Assembly: GCF_016836705.1 (NCBI RefSeq)
Contig: NZ_JAFCGY010000002.1
Coordinates: 62,001-126,000 of the forward strand
Source of the DNA: Mesorhizobium caraganae
GTDB taxonomy: Bacteria > Pseudomonadota > Alphaproteobacteria > Rhizobiales > Rhizobiaceae
Length of the DNA: 64,000 nucleotides
Reading direction: 5' to 3'
This document shows positions 55,759 to 64,000 of the stretch, one piece after another. The notes under the pieces were generated by a model, which made no database searches, was not told the DNA's origin, and saw only the letters and a program-made list of their open reading frames with translations. A program made the position numbers and the translations under genes. Every line of letters begins with the position of its first letter. Position 1 is the stretch's first letter.

Positions 55759-56334
55759 TCAATTGATCGCCTCGACGGCCGCGGCCAAGCCCTTGAGGGT
55801 TGCGGTCACGTTGATCGTCCTGCCATCCGTCGTCGGAAAAGAGATGACGGATGCCGCGGCCTTCGAAATCTGTTCGCGCATGATCGGACCAACCGGCAGC
55901 ATGCCGACGCAGACGGCTTGATTGCATCCGTCGAGTTGAATTTTTATCGGCTCCTTGCGCCCTTCGAATGTCAGCGAGACAGGACTGTCGCTCTTGGCGA
56001 TCGGCGGGGTGCGCAAGATCATATAGGGGTTGCCTTCCTTGGTGGCGGCCAGCGACCAGCTGAACGCAACCTGTCCTGCCTGGTCCTCGATGATCTGGGT
56101 GACGTTGCAGACCTTTTGGCGGGCCTGCAGGTTCTCGTCGCAGATCAGCGTCCAGTTCTCGAACGGACGGGTGGTCCGTTGATATTCGCCAAGCTTCGCA
56201 TCCGCAGGCACCGCGACGTCGGAAGGTTTTACCCTGTAGCCGGAAGGAACCGCTTCCTGCCCGACCGCGGACGAGCCGGACAGGAGCACAGACGTCATGG
56301 ATATCGCGACAGCAAAGACTGCCTGCCTGATCAT
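55759..56334 (-). CDS. Invasion-associated locus B (IalB)-like protein
   Basis: 191 residues with a signal peptide (MIRQAVFAVAISMTSVLLSG, cleavage near AVGQEA). The IalB family hallmark is seen in FENWTLICDENLQARQKVCN, EGNPYMILRTPP and LDGCNQAVCVGMLPVG, with two cysteine pairs. In Bartonella IalB is linked to host-cell invasion; in rhizobia the role is open. It is 9 bases downstream of the adhesin gene. Confidence 0.85.
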   Translation of the reverse strand: MIRQAVFAVAISMTSVLLSGSSAVGQEAVPSGYRVKPSDVAVPADAKLGEYQRTTRPFENWTLICDENLQARQKVCNVTQIIEDQAGQVAFSWSLAATKEGNPYMILRTPPIAKSDSPVSLTFEGRKEPIKIQLDGCNQAVCVGMLPVGPIMREQISKAAASVISFPTTDGRTINVTATLKGLAAAVEAIN

Positions 56335-56343
56335 AGCCGGGCT

Positions 56344-59300
56344 CTAGTTCAGCGTAAGGCTGACGCCCGCGCCGACACCCCAGTGCCCGCCTGCTGTCGT
56401 GCCGGACAGGTTCGCTCGAACACGTCCCTCCTCGCTGGTGTAGCCCGCGCCGAAGGCCAGCGCCCCTTCACCGCGCCAATAGCCGCCGCCGGCCGCCACG
56501 CTCAGCTTGCCGGGTCGGTCGTCGTAGCGCAGCGAAGCGGCCGCCAGGCCGATCGCGGCAGCCTGGCGCGCCTCGCCCTTGACCTCGCCCATGTCCATGT
56601 TGAGCTGGCTGAGTTTGGAGTCCGCATACGCATTGGCCTGCTGCAGCGTGGTGGCCGCCACCTGGTTGGTGTAGGTCTTCGAATCCGCCAGGTTGAGCGA
56701 CAGCCCGGTGTTGAACTGCTGCACGTTGACCGCATCAGTGTTGGCAACGCCCGCCCCGACATTGTGGATGACGACCGGCGTGTTGGGGTCGCCGCCGGCA
56801 AGCGTTATCGAGTTGGATTTGCTGCCGTCCCCGTTCTTGTCGTATTGGACCGCGAACTCATTAAGGTCACCGACGCTTCCCTGCACGGCTTCGACGGCCT
56901 GGTTGGTGGCGTAGAGCTGGCTGCCGTTGATGGCGTCGGTGGAGGTGCCGCTGATCCGGCCCGCCGCGACATTGGTGACGGTGCGCTCGTTGCCGACGGT
57001 GCCGACGCTCACCGTGCTCGTCGGAGCTGTCCCGGCGAAGGTGTAGTTGACGCCGTTGATCGTGGTGCCGGTGGTGGCGACCGCCGCCGCCGTCGTCGAG
57101 CCCGCGCCGAGCGCGACGCTGCCCGGCTCATTGGCCGTGGCGCCGGCGCCGAGCGCCACCGCCTGGGCCCCGTTGGTGGTCGAGTTGGTACCGAGCGCGA
57201 TGCTGTCGGCCTGGTTGACGGTCGAATTCTGGCCGATCGCGATGCCGCCGGGCGCCGTCTGCTGCACGATGGCGCCGTTGCCGATGCCGATGCCGTTGTC
57301 GCCGTTGACGGTGGTGCGAGGACCGACCGCAACCGAATCGACGCCGACCGCAAGCGAATCCGCGGCTGTCGAATTGGCGTGGAAGTACAGGCTTCCCGTC
57401 ACCGCGAACGAGCTCAGCGCGCCCTTCAGCTGGCGAAGCGTGACCGCGTCCTGGTCCGCGGTACCGTCGGCGACGTTGATGATCTGGCGGTAGGAGGTGG
57501 AGGTGCCGACCGAGACGGCGCCGAGCAGGCTCATGTCCGCGGTGTTGTAGGGAATGAGGCCGGTGCCGGAGAGGATCGATCCCGATACGGGCGCGACCGC
57601 CCGGTCTGAGATCGAGCCGGCGCCAAGCGCCACGCCGCCAAGGACGGTGGCCTGGGTGCCGCGGCCGAGCGCCAGCGCGTCGCCGGCGGAGGCGGTCGCC
57701 TGGTAGCCGAGGGCGGAGGAGCCGACCCCTTGAGCGAAGGCGTCGGTGATCGGCAGGGTGCTGTCGTTGGTGCGCACATAGCGGATGCCGTCGCCATTGG
57801 CGTCGGTGTAGGCCGTGGAGGTGTCGCCGGCAAAATTGTTGATCGTGTTGCCGAGAGTGGTGATGTCGGCGGTGTTGGCCGCGATATCGGCGGTGTTGGC
57901 GGCGATATCGGTGGTGTTCTGCGTCACCTGCTGATTGGTCGCAAACAGCTGCGACCCGTTGACCGCATCGGTCGAGGAGCCACTCAACTGCCCGGCCGCG
58001 ACGTTCTGGATCTGGCGTTCGGCGCCTACAGAGCCGACCGAGAACGCGCCCGCCGGCGTCGTGCCAGCGAAAGTGTAGGCAACGCCGCCGATCGTCGTAC
58101 CGCCAACCGCGGTCGTGGTGCCGGAGACCGAATTCAGGCCGATCGCCACGTCGCCGGCATTGTTGGCCACGGCATTCGGGCCGACCGCGACGGAATCCGT
58201 GCCCAGCGCCTGGGAGTCCGCCAGTGTCGAGTTGGCGTGGAAATACTTGATGCCGCCGCCGGTGCTGATGCTGTTGATCGTGTTGCCGAGAGTGGTGATG
58301 TCGGCGGTGTTGGCGGCGATATCGGTGGTGTTCTGCGTCACCTGCTGGTTGGTCGCGAACAGCTGCGAGCCATTGACCGCATCGGTCGATGAGTTGCTCA
58401 ACCGTCCGGCCGCGACGTTCTGGATCTGGCGCTCCGCGCCGACCGAGCCGACCGAGAACGCACCGGCCGGTGTGGTTCCGGCGAAGGCATAGTTGACGCC
58501 GCCGATCGTCGTGCCACCAACCGCCGTCGTGGTGCCCGAGACCGAATTCAGGCCGATCGCGACGTCGCCGGCATTGTTGGCCACCGCATTCGGGCCGACC
58601 GCAACAGAATCCGTCCCCAGAGCCTGGGAATCCGCCAGCGTCGAATTGGCGTGGAAATATTTGATGCCGCCGCCGGTGCTGATGCCGTTGATCGTGTTGC
58701 CGAGATTGGTGATGTCGGCGGTGTTGGCGGCGATGTCCGTTGTGTTCTGCGTCACCTGCTGATTGGTCGCGAAAAGTTGCGAGCCGTTGATCGCGTCGGT
58801 CGATGAGTTGCTGAGCCGGCCGGCCGCGACATTGGTGATGGTCCGCTCCGCGCCGAGCGCGCCGACGCTGACGGTGCTCGTCGGCGTCGTGCCGGCGAAG
58901 CTGTAGGCCGTGGTCCCGATCGTCGTGCCGCTGGTGCCGACAGCCACGTCGGTCACCGAGCCCGAGCCCAGCGCGACATCGCCGGAGCTTGCCGCCGCGG
59001 TCGCGCCATTGCCCAGCGCGACGTTGCCGACGAAGCCGGCCGCACCCGCGGTGGAACCGTTGCCCAGCGCCACCGAGCCCTGCCCGATCGCCTTGTTGCT
59101 GTTGCCGATGGCGACGGCGCCGTTGGCCATATTGGCCGCGGTGGCGCTCGCCGTCCCATCGCTGTTGGCGATGTTATTGGCGCCGCCGGTAAAGGCGCCG
59201 GTGCCGCTCGCATAGCTAGGATCGCCGATGGCCACCGCGCCGTCGCCATAGGCTTCGTTGCCGTAGCCGATCGCCACCGCCTTGCCGCCATCGGTAATCG

Positions 59301-61629
59301 CGCCGGTGCCGATGGCGACGGAGTCGGCGGAGAGCGCAGCGGATTGTAGACCGACCGCGATGGCGTTGGTTGCGGTCGCCTGGCTGTCGCGTCCCATCGC
59401 AATGGCGTCGTCCTCGGATGCCGTCACGTCCGTGCCGATGCCGATGGCGTTGTCTCCACTGGCGCTCGTTGCAAAAGTGCTTGAGCCGACATAGACGGAA
59501 CCTATCCCGGTCGCCCTCGTTCCGGCGCCCAGAGAGATGGAGTTCACGGCGCTGCTTTGGGCGCCGCGGCCGAGCGCTGTGCTGTTGAGTCCGGTGGCGC
59601 GGGAATCACGTCCGACGGCAGTGGAATTGTCGGCGCTGGCGACCGTGCCGATGCCGAGCGCCACCGACTGCGCGCCAGCCGAGCTGGCACTGACGCCGGC
59701 GGCGAGGGAATTGTCTCCCGCCGCACTCGCACCGGATCCATACGAGGAGGCGTTTGCGCCGCTGGCAACGGCCGTGTTGCCAACCGCCGTGCTGGCTGAG
59801 CCACTCGCCTTTGAGGTGGTGCCAATGGCGATGGCGCTTTGCGCACTCGCATTGGCGGACCTGCCGACCGCGGTGCTGTCTACACCACCCGCCGTGGCGC
59901 CCAGTCCAAGCGCACTTGCGTTCGCGGCGGTCGCCGCGGCGTTGTTGCCGACGGCAGTGGTGGAGACGTCGGTGGCTTGGGCTCCCGAACCTGCGGCGAC
60001 GGATCCGATCCCGCTCGATACGGCTCCATTGCCCAAGGCCAACGCGAAATTGGCCGAAGCATTGGCGGTGGGACCGAATGCCGCTGCGCTTGTCGCCGTT
60101 GCCCGTGCGGCGGTCCCGACCGCGGCGGCGGAGCTGCCGGACGCCGTGCTTGCACGGCCGATTGCCGTGGTGTCGGTCTGGGACGCGGTCACGTCCACAC
60201 CGATAGCGATCGCGCTCTGAGCGAGAGCGCCCGTGCCGGCAGCGGAGCGTGCGCCCAGATAGATGGAATTCACGCCGCTGGCGATGGATCCGGTGCCAAT
60301 GGCGGCGGCGTTGGTCTGGCTGGCTTGAGCGTTGTGGCCGATCGACGCGGTATTACTGACGGTGACGCCAATACCGGCATTGGTTCCGATCGCGACGTTG
60401 TCGTTGCCCGTGACCAGGCTGCCCGCGGAAGCGGAGAGCGTCGCGTCATAGGCGACGGTGCCATCGCCGGTGCCAAGGGCAACGTTGCGCGCGCCAGTAA
60501 CACCGGAACCGGCGCCTCGCGTCACGCTGGGGATGCCACCTCCTATTGCGGTATTCTGTCCGCCGCTGACGAACTGGCCCGCCGCAATGCCCACCGCAAC
60601 CGAATTGGCGTTGGCGGTGGTGGATCCGGCGCCGGCGGCCAGACCGACCGCCACCGTGCTGCTGCCAACGGCCGCCGCTTGCGCACCGAGTGCAAGCGAA
60701 CTGTTACCGGCGGCCTGGGCGGCCGGGCCGAGTGCGGCCGCATTTACGTTTGATGCCGCCGCACCCTGGCCGAGGGCGATGGAGGAAACGCCGCTGGCAC
60801 TGGACTGCCGGCCGATGGCGGTGGAGGAATCGCCGCTGGCGACAGACCCCCAGCCTGCGGCCGTGGAATAGTTGCCGCTGGCTTCGGAACTGGTGCCGAG
60901 GGCAGTGGAGTTCCCTCCCGAAGCAACAGAGAAAGTGCCCAAGGCGTTGGCGCCGGCTCCTGTGGCACTGGCCTGGACGCCGAGCGCTACTGAATTGACG
61001 CCGCTTGATACCGTACCTTGCCCCAGCGCCATCGCGCCGCCTGTGCCCGTGGCTTTGGCGTTCAGGCCAAGAGCCACCGAGTATTGCGCCGACGCAACGG
61101 ATGCACGTCCTATCCCGATGGCGTCGGCCTGGGATGCCGTCACATCCGTGCCGATCCCGATCGCGCTCTGAGCCAGCGCTCCCGTTCCTGCGGCGGTGCG
61201 CGAGCCAAGATAGATGGAGTTGATCTGGGAGGCGAGCGACTGAAAGCCGATCGCGACGGCGTTCTGGGCGCCGGCGTTGGCATTGGTGCCCTCGGCAATG
61301 GAATCGGCTCCGTTTTGCACGGCCCCGGATCCAAACGCGATACCGCGCACGCCGTTTGCCGTGCCGCCGCCGCCGAAAACCTGTGCCGATGCCGGGGTGG
61401 CGATGCCGCCCAATGCGATCGCACCCAGCGCCGCTGCCAGGATCCGTCCATTGCCGAGCGCACCAAGCCCCAGAGCTTTGCGGCGCATCCCGAGCACGCG
61501 GCACGCGTTGCGTAGCACCGCCATCAGGCGGCGGCGAACCGAGCGGCTGTCGGTCGCGCCCGCGATCCAGCTTCCGACAAAGCTTGAAGAAAGTTCGATC
61601 CTTGCCCGCCCCTTGACGTATCCGGTCAT
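56344..61629 (-). CDS. YadA-like trimeric autotransporter adhesin
   Basis: 1761 residues. An extended signal-like N-terminus (RMGRRKALGLGALGNG-like basic part, then a hydrophobic stretch with cleavage near residue 82 before QVFGG) precedes a long head of YadA-type repeats (AIG..A.A....A.A.G..S). The stalk holds YadA neck/HIM motifs such as NVAAGRLSNSSTDAINGSQL, with N-T-T-D-I-A-A-N coiled-coil segments. The last 75 residues are the YadA membrane anchor (RQAAAIGLAAASLRYDDRPG to the terminal LTLN). It would form a surface trimer. The ATG at 61629 has GAGGGAAA just upstream and follows the preceding stop by one base. Confidence 0.93.
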   Translation of the reverse strand: MTGYVKGRARIELSSSFVGSWIAGATDSRSVRRRLMAVLRNACRVLGMRRKALGLGALGNGRILAAALGAIALGGIATPASAQVFGGGGTANGVRGIAFGSGAVQNGADSIAEGTNANAGAQNAVAIGFQSLASQINSIYLGSRTAAGTGALAQSAIGIGTDVTASQADAIGIGRASVASAQYSVALGLNAKATGTGGAMALGQGTVSSGVNSVALGVQASATGAGANALGTFSVASGGNSTALGTSSEASGNYSTAAGWGSVASGDSSTAIGRQSSASGVSSIALGQGAAASNVNAAALGPAAQAAGNSSLALGAQAAAVGSSTVAVGLAAGAGSTTANANSVAVGIAAGQFVSGGQNTAIGGGIPSVTRGAGSGVTGARNVALGTGDGTVAYDATLSASAGSLVTGNDNVAIGTNAGIGVTVSNTASIGHNAQASQTNAAAIGTGSIASGVNSIYLGARSAAGTGALAQSAIAIGVDVTASQTDTTAIGRASTASGSSAAAVGTAARATATSAAAFGPTANASANFALALGNGAVSSGIGSVAAGSGAQATDVSTTAVGNNAAATAANASALGLGATAGGVDSTAVGRSANASAQSAIAIGTTSKASGSASTAVGNTAVASGANASSYGSGASAAGDNSLAAGVSASSAGAQSVALGIGTVASADNSTAVGRDSRATGLNSTALGRGAQSSAVNSISLGAGTRATGIGSVYVGSSTFATSASGDNAIGIGTDVTASEDDAIAMGRDSQATATNAIAVGLQSAALSADSVAIGTGAITDGGKAVAIGYGNEAYGDGAVAIGDPSYASGTGAFTGGANNIANSDGTASATAANMANGAVAIGNSNKAIGQGSVALGNGSTAGAAGFVGNVALGNGATAAASSGDVALGSGSVTDVAVGTSGTTIGTTAYSFAGTTPTSTVSVGALGAERTITNVAAGRLSNSSTDAINGSQLFATNQQVTQNTTDIAANTADITNLGNTINGISTGGGIKYFHANSTLADSQALGTDSVAVGPNAVANNAGDVAIGLNSVSGTTTAVGGTTIGGVNYAFAGTTPAGAFSVGSVGAERQIQNVAAGRLSNSSTDAVNGSQLFATNQQVTQNTTDIAANTADITTLGNTINSISTGGGIKYFHANSTLADSQALGTDSVAVGPNAVANNAGDVAIGLNSVSGTTTAVGGTTIGGVAYTFAGTTPAGAFSVGSVGAERQIQNVAAGQLSGSSTDAVNGSQLFATNQQVTQNTTDIAANTADIAANTADITTLGNTINNFAGDTSTAYTDANGDGIRYVRTNDSTLPITDAFAQGVGSSALGYQATASAGDALALGRGTQATVLGGVALGAGSISDRAVAPVSGSILSGTGLIPYNTADMSLLGAVSVGTSTSYRQIINVADGTADQDAVTLRQLKGALSSFAVTGSLYFHANSTAADSLAVGVDSVAVGPRTTVNGDNGIGIGNGAIVQQTAPGGIAIGQNSTVNQADSIALGTNSTTNGAQAVALGAGATANEPGSVALGAGSTTAAAVATTGTTINGVNYTFAGTAPTSTVSVGTVGNERTVTNVAAGRISGTSTDAINGSQLYATNQAVEAVQGSVGDLNEFAVQYDKNGDGSKSNSITLAGGDPNTPVVIHNVGAGVANTDAVNVQQFNTGLSLNLADSKTYTNQVAATTLQQANAYADSKLSQLNMDMGEVKGEARQAAAIGLAAASLRYDDRPGKLSVAAGGGYWRGEGALAFGAGYTSEEGRVRANLSGTTAGGHWGVGAGVSLTLN
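57836..58830. repeat. Tandem 414-base repeats coding the adhesin stalk
   Basis: Segments encoding GGGIKYFHANSTLADSQALG followed by the HIM neck recur with a period of 414 bases (138 residues): the phrase starting GATGCCGCCGCCGGTGCTGA is at 58249 and 58663. A third, partial neck copy lies at 57836-57986. The copies are nearly identical at DNA level, so unequal recombination could change stalk length. Confidence 0.85.
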
Positions 61630-61630
61630 G

Positions 61631-62065
61631 CTACTTTTCCCTCGCAATTGCCGAGGCGCCCTGATGTGCCGCATCATTCGCCTCGACGACCAAAAAATCC
61701 TTGAAATTACCCGTCGTCTCTCGCAGCGAGAGACCTATCTTCGCACCTTGTTTTTCAATCAGCTGGCAGGCGCTCGCGACCCATGGCTGCGTCGGCTCAG
61801 GAACCGTATGCAAGGCGGCTTCGGTCCGCTCCGGCGACAGGTTTATCGCCACCAGCGCGCGGCAGAGATCGAAATGAAATCCTGGATCGCCTTCGCCACA
61901 GGCCGGAGAGGTCAGTCCAAGCACGAAACAGGCCAGAAGATGGTCGAGTTCCGCACCGCTGATCCGGCTGGCATATTGGCGCTGCAGCGCGGCCCATGCC
62001 GCTTCGGCCTTGGGTGCGAAGACGTCGATTTCCGCGAATTGAATGTCCATGGGACAATCCGACAT
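61631..62065 (-). CDS. Hypothetical protein upstream of the adhesin
   Basis: 144 residues, soluble, no signal peptide. It has AELDHLLACFVLGLTSPACGEG, FDLCRALVAINLSPERTEAAL and a Cys-containing tail. No domain was recognised. The stop is one base before the adhesin start, so the two are translationally close. ATG at 62065 and ATG at 62050 (MDIQFAEIDVF) are both possible; neither has a clear ribosome-binding site. Confidence 0.6.
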   Translation of the reverse strand: MSDCPMDIQFAEIDVFAPKAEAAWAALQRQYASRISGAELDHLLACFVLGLTSPACGEGDPGFHFDLCRALVAINLSPERTEAALHTVPEPTQPWVASACQLIEKQGAKIGLSLRETTGNFKDFLVVEANDAAHQGASAIAREK

Positions 62066-62250
62066 GCCGCATCATCTGGTTGCCCCCGCCCCAAATGACT
62101 TTCCATCGCGACCATGGGCACGTTCGCGGTGTATGTATTTTGTAAAAGTCCGGAATCTTTGTAGGAAAATCCGGTCTTTGAGCGCTGAGCGGCAGGTGTG
62201 GCCGCTCTGCCACGCAACTTTTGGCTGCGGAGACGCGCCCGCGGCAAATA

Positions 62251-63156
62251 TCACCGCTGCAGTTTCACCTGCCTGGGGGTTCTGCTGCGGTATTTCGACA
62301 TGGTGACGGTCAGGTGGCTCTGATCTGAAAAGCCGCTCAGATGCGCGACTTCGGCTATCGACAGATCGCTCTCGATGAGAAGTTTTTCGGCGAAATCGAG
62401 ACGCAACAGCAGCAGGTATTTGTGCGGCGGCTCGCCAAAGGTTTTCGTGAATGCCTGGATGAAATGGCTCGGCGAAAGGCCGGAAAGTGTGGCTAACTCG
62501 GCCACCGCGATCTTGCTGGAAAAATTTACGTCCAGGAATTCCCGCACCCGCCGGGCGCTGCGGTTCGACAGACCGCCCTTTGGGCCTTGTGGCAACTTTC
62601 CCGCTCCTGCGTAGTTCCGAAGCATATGGACGCCGAACATGGTGACCAGCGAGTCGACATAGAACTCGTTTGGAGTTTCCCGATGCGTCAGTTCCATCTT
62701 AAGCAACTGCGCGAGTTGCAGCGCCTGGAAATCGACGGTCCCGAACGGCGGCGGTTGAAGCTCGGCGCGGCCGGTGCCGAATTCACGCGTAGCCAGTTCG
62801 AAGAGACTCTCGGGGGTGAGCGCCACGATTACACTCTCCGTGGTGGATGACCGGGTCACCTTGCCGCCGAGATCGGCTGGGACGATCACGATCATCCCGA
62901 CGTCGCCGTCGTATTCGTGGACTTTGTCGCTGCCCAGCGATGCCGCTATCCCGGGTGAGGGCGCAAACAAAACCGAACAGAAATGTTCCCCCGCTTTGAA
63001 TGTGTGTGATCCCGGCCCATGAACGACATGAGCCGCTCCGCCTCGAAAGGTGACCAGGCACCGCCCCGCGCTTTCCGGAATTCCATCGAAGATGCGCCGA
63101 TCCGCGCGCCGCCGGTCTGTCCCGGCGCTTTCCAGGACGTTGCCTCTGTGTTGCAT
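62251..63156 (-). CDS. AraC-family transcriptional regulator
   Basis: 301 residues. The C-terminal 100 residues hold two helix-turn-helix motifs: SSKIAVAELATLSGLSPSHFIQAFTKTFG and SIAEVAHLSGFSDQSHLTVTMSKYRSRTPRQ. The N-terminal 190 residues are a probable ligand-sensing region. GAGGC lies 7-8 bases before the ATG. It is upstream of the hypothetical/adhesin genes on the same strand, separated by 185 bases, and is the obvious candidate regulator of that locus. Confidence 0.9.
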   Translation of the reverse strand: MQHRGNVLESAGTDRRRADRRIFDGIPESAGRCLVTFRGGAAHVVHGPGSHTFKAGEHFCSVLFAPSPGIAASLGSDKVHEYDGDVGMIVIVPADLGGKVTRSSTTESVIVALTPESLFELATREFGTGRAELQPPPFGTVDFQALQLAQLLKMELTHRETPNEFYVDSLVTMFGVHMLRNYAGAGKLPQGPKGGLSNRSARRVREFLDVNFSSKIAVAELATLSGLSPSHFIQAFTKTFGEPPHKYLLLLRLDFAEKLLIESDLSIAEVAHLSGFSDQSHLTVTMSKYRSRTPRQVKLQR

Positions 63157-63617
63157 CGTCGTCTTGCCTCAGCCCTGCGCCGATCGATCGAATCCTGTGT
63201 TGTATGGAGACGCCCAGAATTCACGCTTATTCCTGGGTGTTCTTTCGAACCTTAGAGGCGTTGCTTCATATTGAAAAGCAGATTTTCAGGAGAAATCAAA
63301 ACTTTGGCAGGGGTTTTGCCTATAAATGTGCCTATTCTGCTTGTTTAGCACGAACTAATCTGACGATTTGCCGATCTTATCTTACCATTTTGTGCCTAGT
63401 TATTGTGCATCGCGAGCGCCGCTTCACAATCCAGCGTTGCATACAGAACATAAATCGCGCGGCTATCGCCGAACCTGCTCTGCCAATGCCGCCACTATCA
63501 AGGACACGCTTCCCCGCATGGTTGCCCTTCTCCGACCAGCGCTTTCGAGATTCCGAGCTACCCGATCGGTGACCGTGCAGTGACCCCGATACAGAATTAC
63601 CCGGTCACGCGGGGCTG
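63157..63617. other. AT-richer intergenic region
   Basis: 461 bases between the AraC gene and a small downstream gene on the same strand. Several short frames occur but none has support. The stretch around 63260-63450 is clearly richer in A/T than its neighbours, suggesting foreign or regulatory DNA. No inverted-repeat ends or tRNA were found. Confidence 0.4.
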
Positions 63618-63818
63618 CTAAAGATCGCCTCGACGTTTCTCGTACAGATCCCAAGACAGCTCAACCATGGCGAGAAGAACATCCTCCCGGCTCCACCCGG
63701 CGGCAACCGCGGCTTCGACAATTCCGCGGACGAGCGGCAGCAATTGGCGCTCGCATTCGGCCGACAGGTTGAGCTCGGCGCTGTCGGCAGGCGGACTATC
63801 GAAATGAAATCCCACCAT
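63618..63818 (-). CDS. Small conserved-looking protein, 66 residues
   Basis: MVGFHFDSPPADSAELNLSA followed by an acidic, amphipathic C-terminal half (REDVLLAMVELSWDLYEKRR). GGGGGAACGC lies 6 bases before the ATG at 63818, a strong ribosome-binding site. The residue mix is that of a folded cytoplasmic protein, whereas the overlapping frame at 63605-63838 (Cys/Ser/Arg-rich) looks like a shadow. No family recognised. Confidence 0.55.
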   Translation of the reverse strand: MVGFHFDSPPADSAELNLSAECERQLLPLVRGIVEAAVAAGWSREDVLLAMVELSWDLYEKRRGDL

Positions 63819-63887
63819 TGGCGTTCCCCCGCCATCAATGAACTAATGAAACGTATATATCTGCAATTCTATTCCCGCCTAATATAC

Positions 63888-64000
63888 ATGCATCGGAGAC
63901 GAAATACAGGCGCGTCTGAATTGACGGTGCACGGGCGTGTCGATTGCGCCGGCTCCATAGCTCGTCTGGAAGTCTTCCTTGGGGTCCTGCTGCCGGCAGT
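63888..64000 (+). CDS. Possible partial reading frame at the right edge
   Basis: A frame opens with ATG at 63888 (MHRRRNTGASELTVHGRVDC) and stays open to the window end. The upstream sequence has little ribosome-binding character, and 37 residues are too few to judge. It could be the start of a gene, perhaps of a mobile element, or chance. Confidence 0.2.
   Translation, partial: MHRRRNTGASELTVHGRVDCAGSIARLEVFLGVLLPA

Noticed and set aside
55705..57609. 634-residue frame antisense to the adhesin and IalB-like genes
   Set aside because: Arg/Asp/Gly-rich translation with repeats that merely mirror the adhesin repeats.
57836..58830. Regular repeats that could suggest a CRISPR array
   Set aside because: The period is 414 bases and the repeats code in frame for the adhesin stalk; there are no short repeat/spacer units or cas genes.
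63605..63838. 77-residue frame overlapping the small gene at 63618-63818
   Set aside because: Cys/Ser/Arg/Pro-rich composition typical of a shadow; the other frame has a far better ribosome-binding site and residue mix.

Overview
The window looks like a chromosomal segment of a rhizobial alphaproteobacterium, most likely Mesorhizobium or a close relative in the Phyllobacteriaceae. The sequence is GC-rich. The glgC-glgA-pgm-glgX order, the choline-O-sulfate/glycine betaine locus (betI, betC, betA, betB), an asparaginase of the Rhizobium etli type and several dispersed palindromic intergenic elements of rhizobial style all point that way. The genus is inferred from gene content and was not tested by a search.

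Layout. 1-7625 (+): glycogen metabolism, with the end of glgC, then glgA, pgm, glgX and a GH13 alpha-glucosidase. 7765-9980 (-): a TadG-like and a TadE-like protein. 10271-15718 (+): an oligopeptide ABC importer (oppA, oppB, oppC and a fused two-ATPase oppDF). 15760-16104 (-): a small lipoprotein. 16647-25524 (-): a tightly packed run of eight genes: four paralogous Tat-exported NMT1/NitT-like binding proteins, a SCO1/SenC protein, a GAF histidine kinase, a single-domain response regulator and a receiver-adenylate/guanylate cyclase. It has no ABC permease or ATPase and is the most unusual system here. 26084-26160 (-): tRNA-Pro(CGG). 26361-30130 (+): phosphomannomutase, then a fused mannose-1-phosphate guanylyltransferase/AGE epimerase-isomerase. 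30311-36653 (-): the bet operon with a threonine/serine dehydratase-like gene inserted. 36855-39052 (+): a thiolase and an asparaginase. 39045-40400 (-): a Tat-exported parallel-beta-helix repeat protein. 40540-41013 (+): a GreA/B-family protein. 41010-41623 (-): an AbrB-type antitoxin with a Doc toxin. 41703-45262 (-): two-subunit methylmalonyl-CoA mutase. 45575-47119 (+): a HerA-like ATPase of the DUF853 family. 47127-54497: a sugar-acid catabolic locus, with a lactonase divergent from a GntR regulator, an enolase-superfamily dehydratase, a sugar ABC importer, a short-chain dehydrogenase and a mutarotase. 54577-63156 (-): an adhesin locus with an AraC regulator, a hypothetical protein, a 1761-residue YadA-type trimeric autotransporter, an IalB-like protein, a membrane-anchored protein and a DUF4189 protein.

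How the parts work together. Phosphoglucomutase links glucose-6-phosphate to the ADP-glucose pathway, while GlgX and the alpha-glucosidase degrade the polymer. PMM and the fused guanylyltransferase would make GDP-mannose. BetC, BetA and BetB turn choline-O-sulfate into glycine betaine under BetI control. The sugar locus encodes uptake, mutarotation, oxidation, lactone hydrolysis and dehydration, which is most of a non-phosphorylative sugar pathway; the last aldolase or dehydratase step is not in the window. In the eight-gene run, each of the four binding proteins carries exactly five cysteines at matching positions, beside a CxxxC SCO protein and a two-component/cyclic-nucleotide output. This suggests a periplasmic sensing system rather than a transporter.
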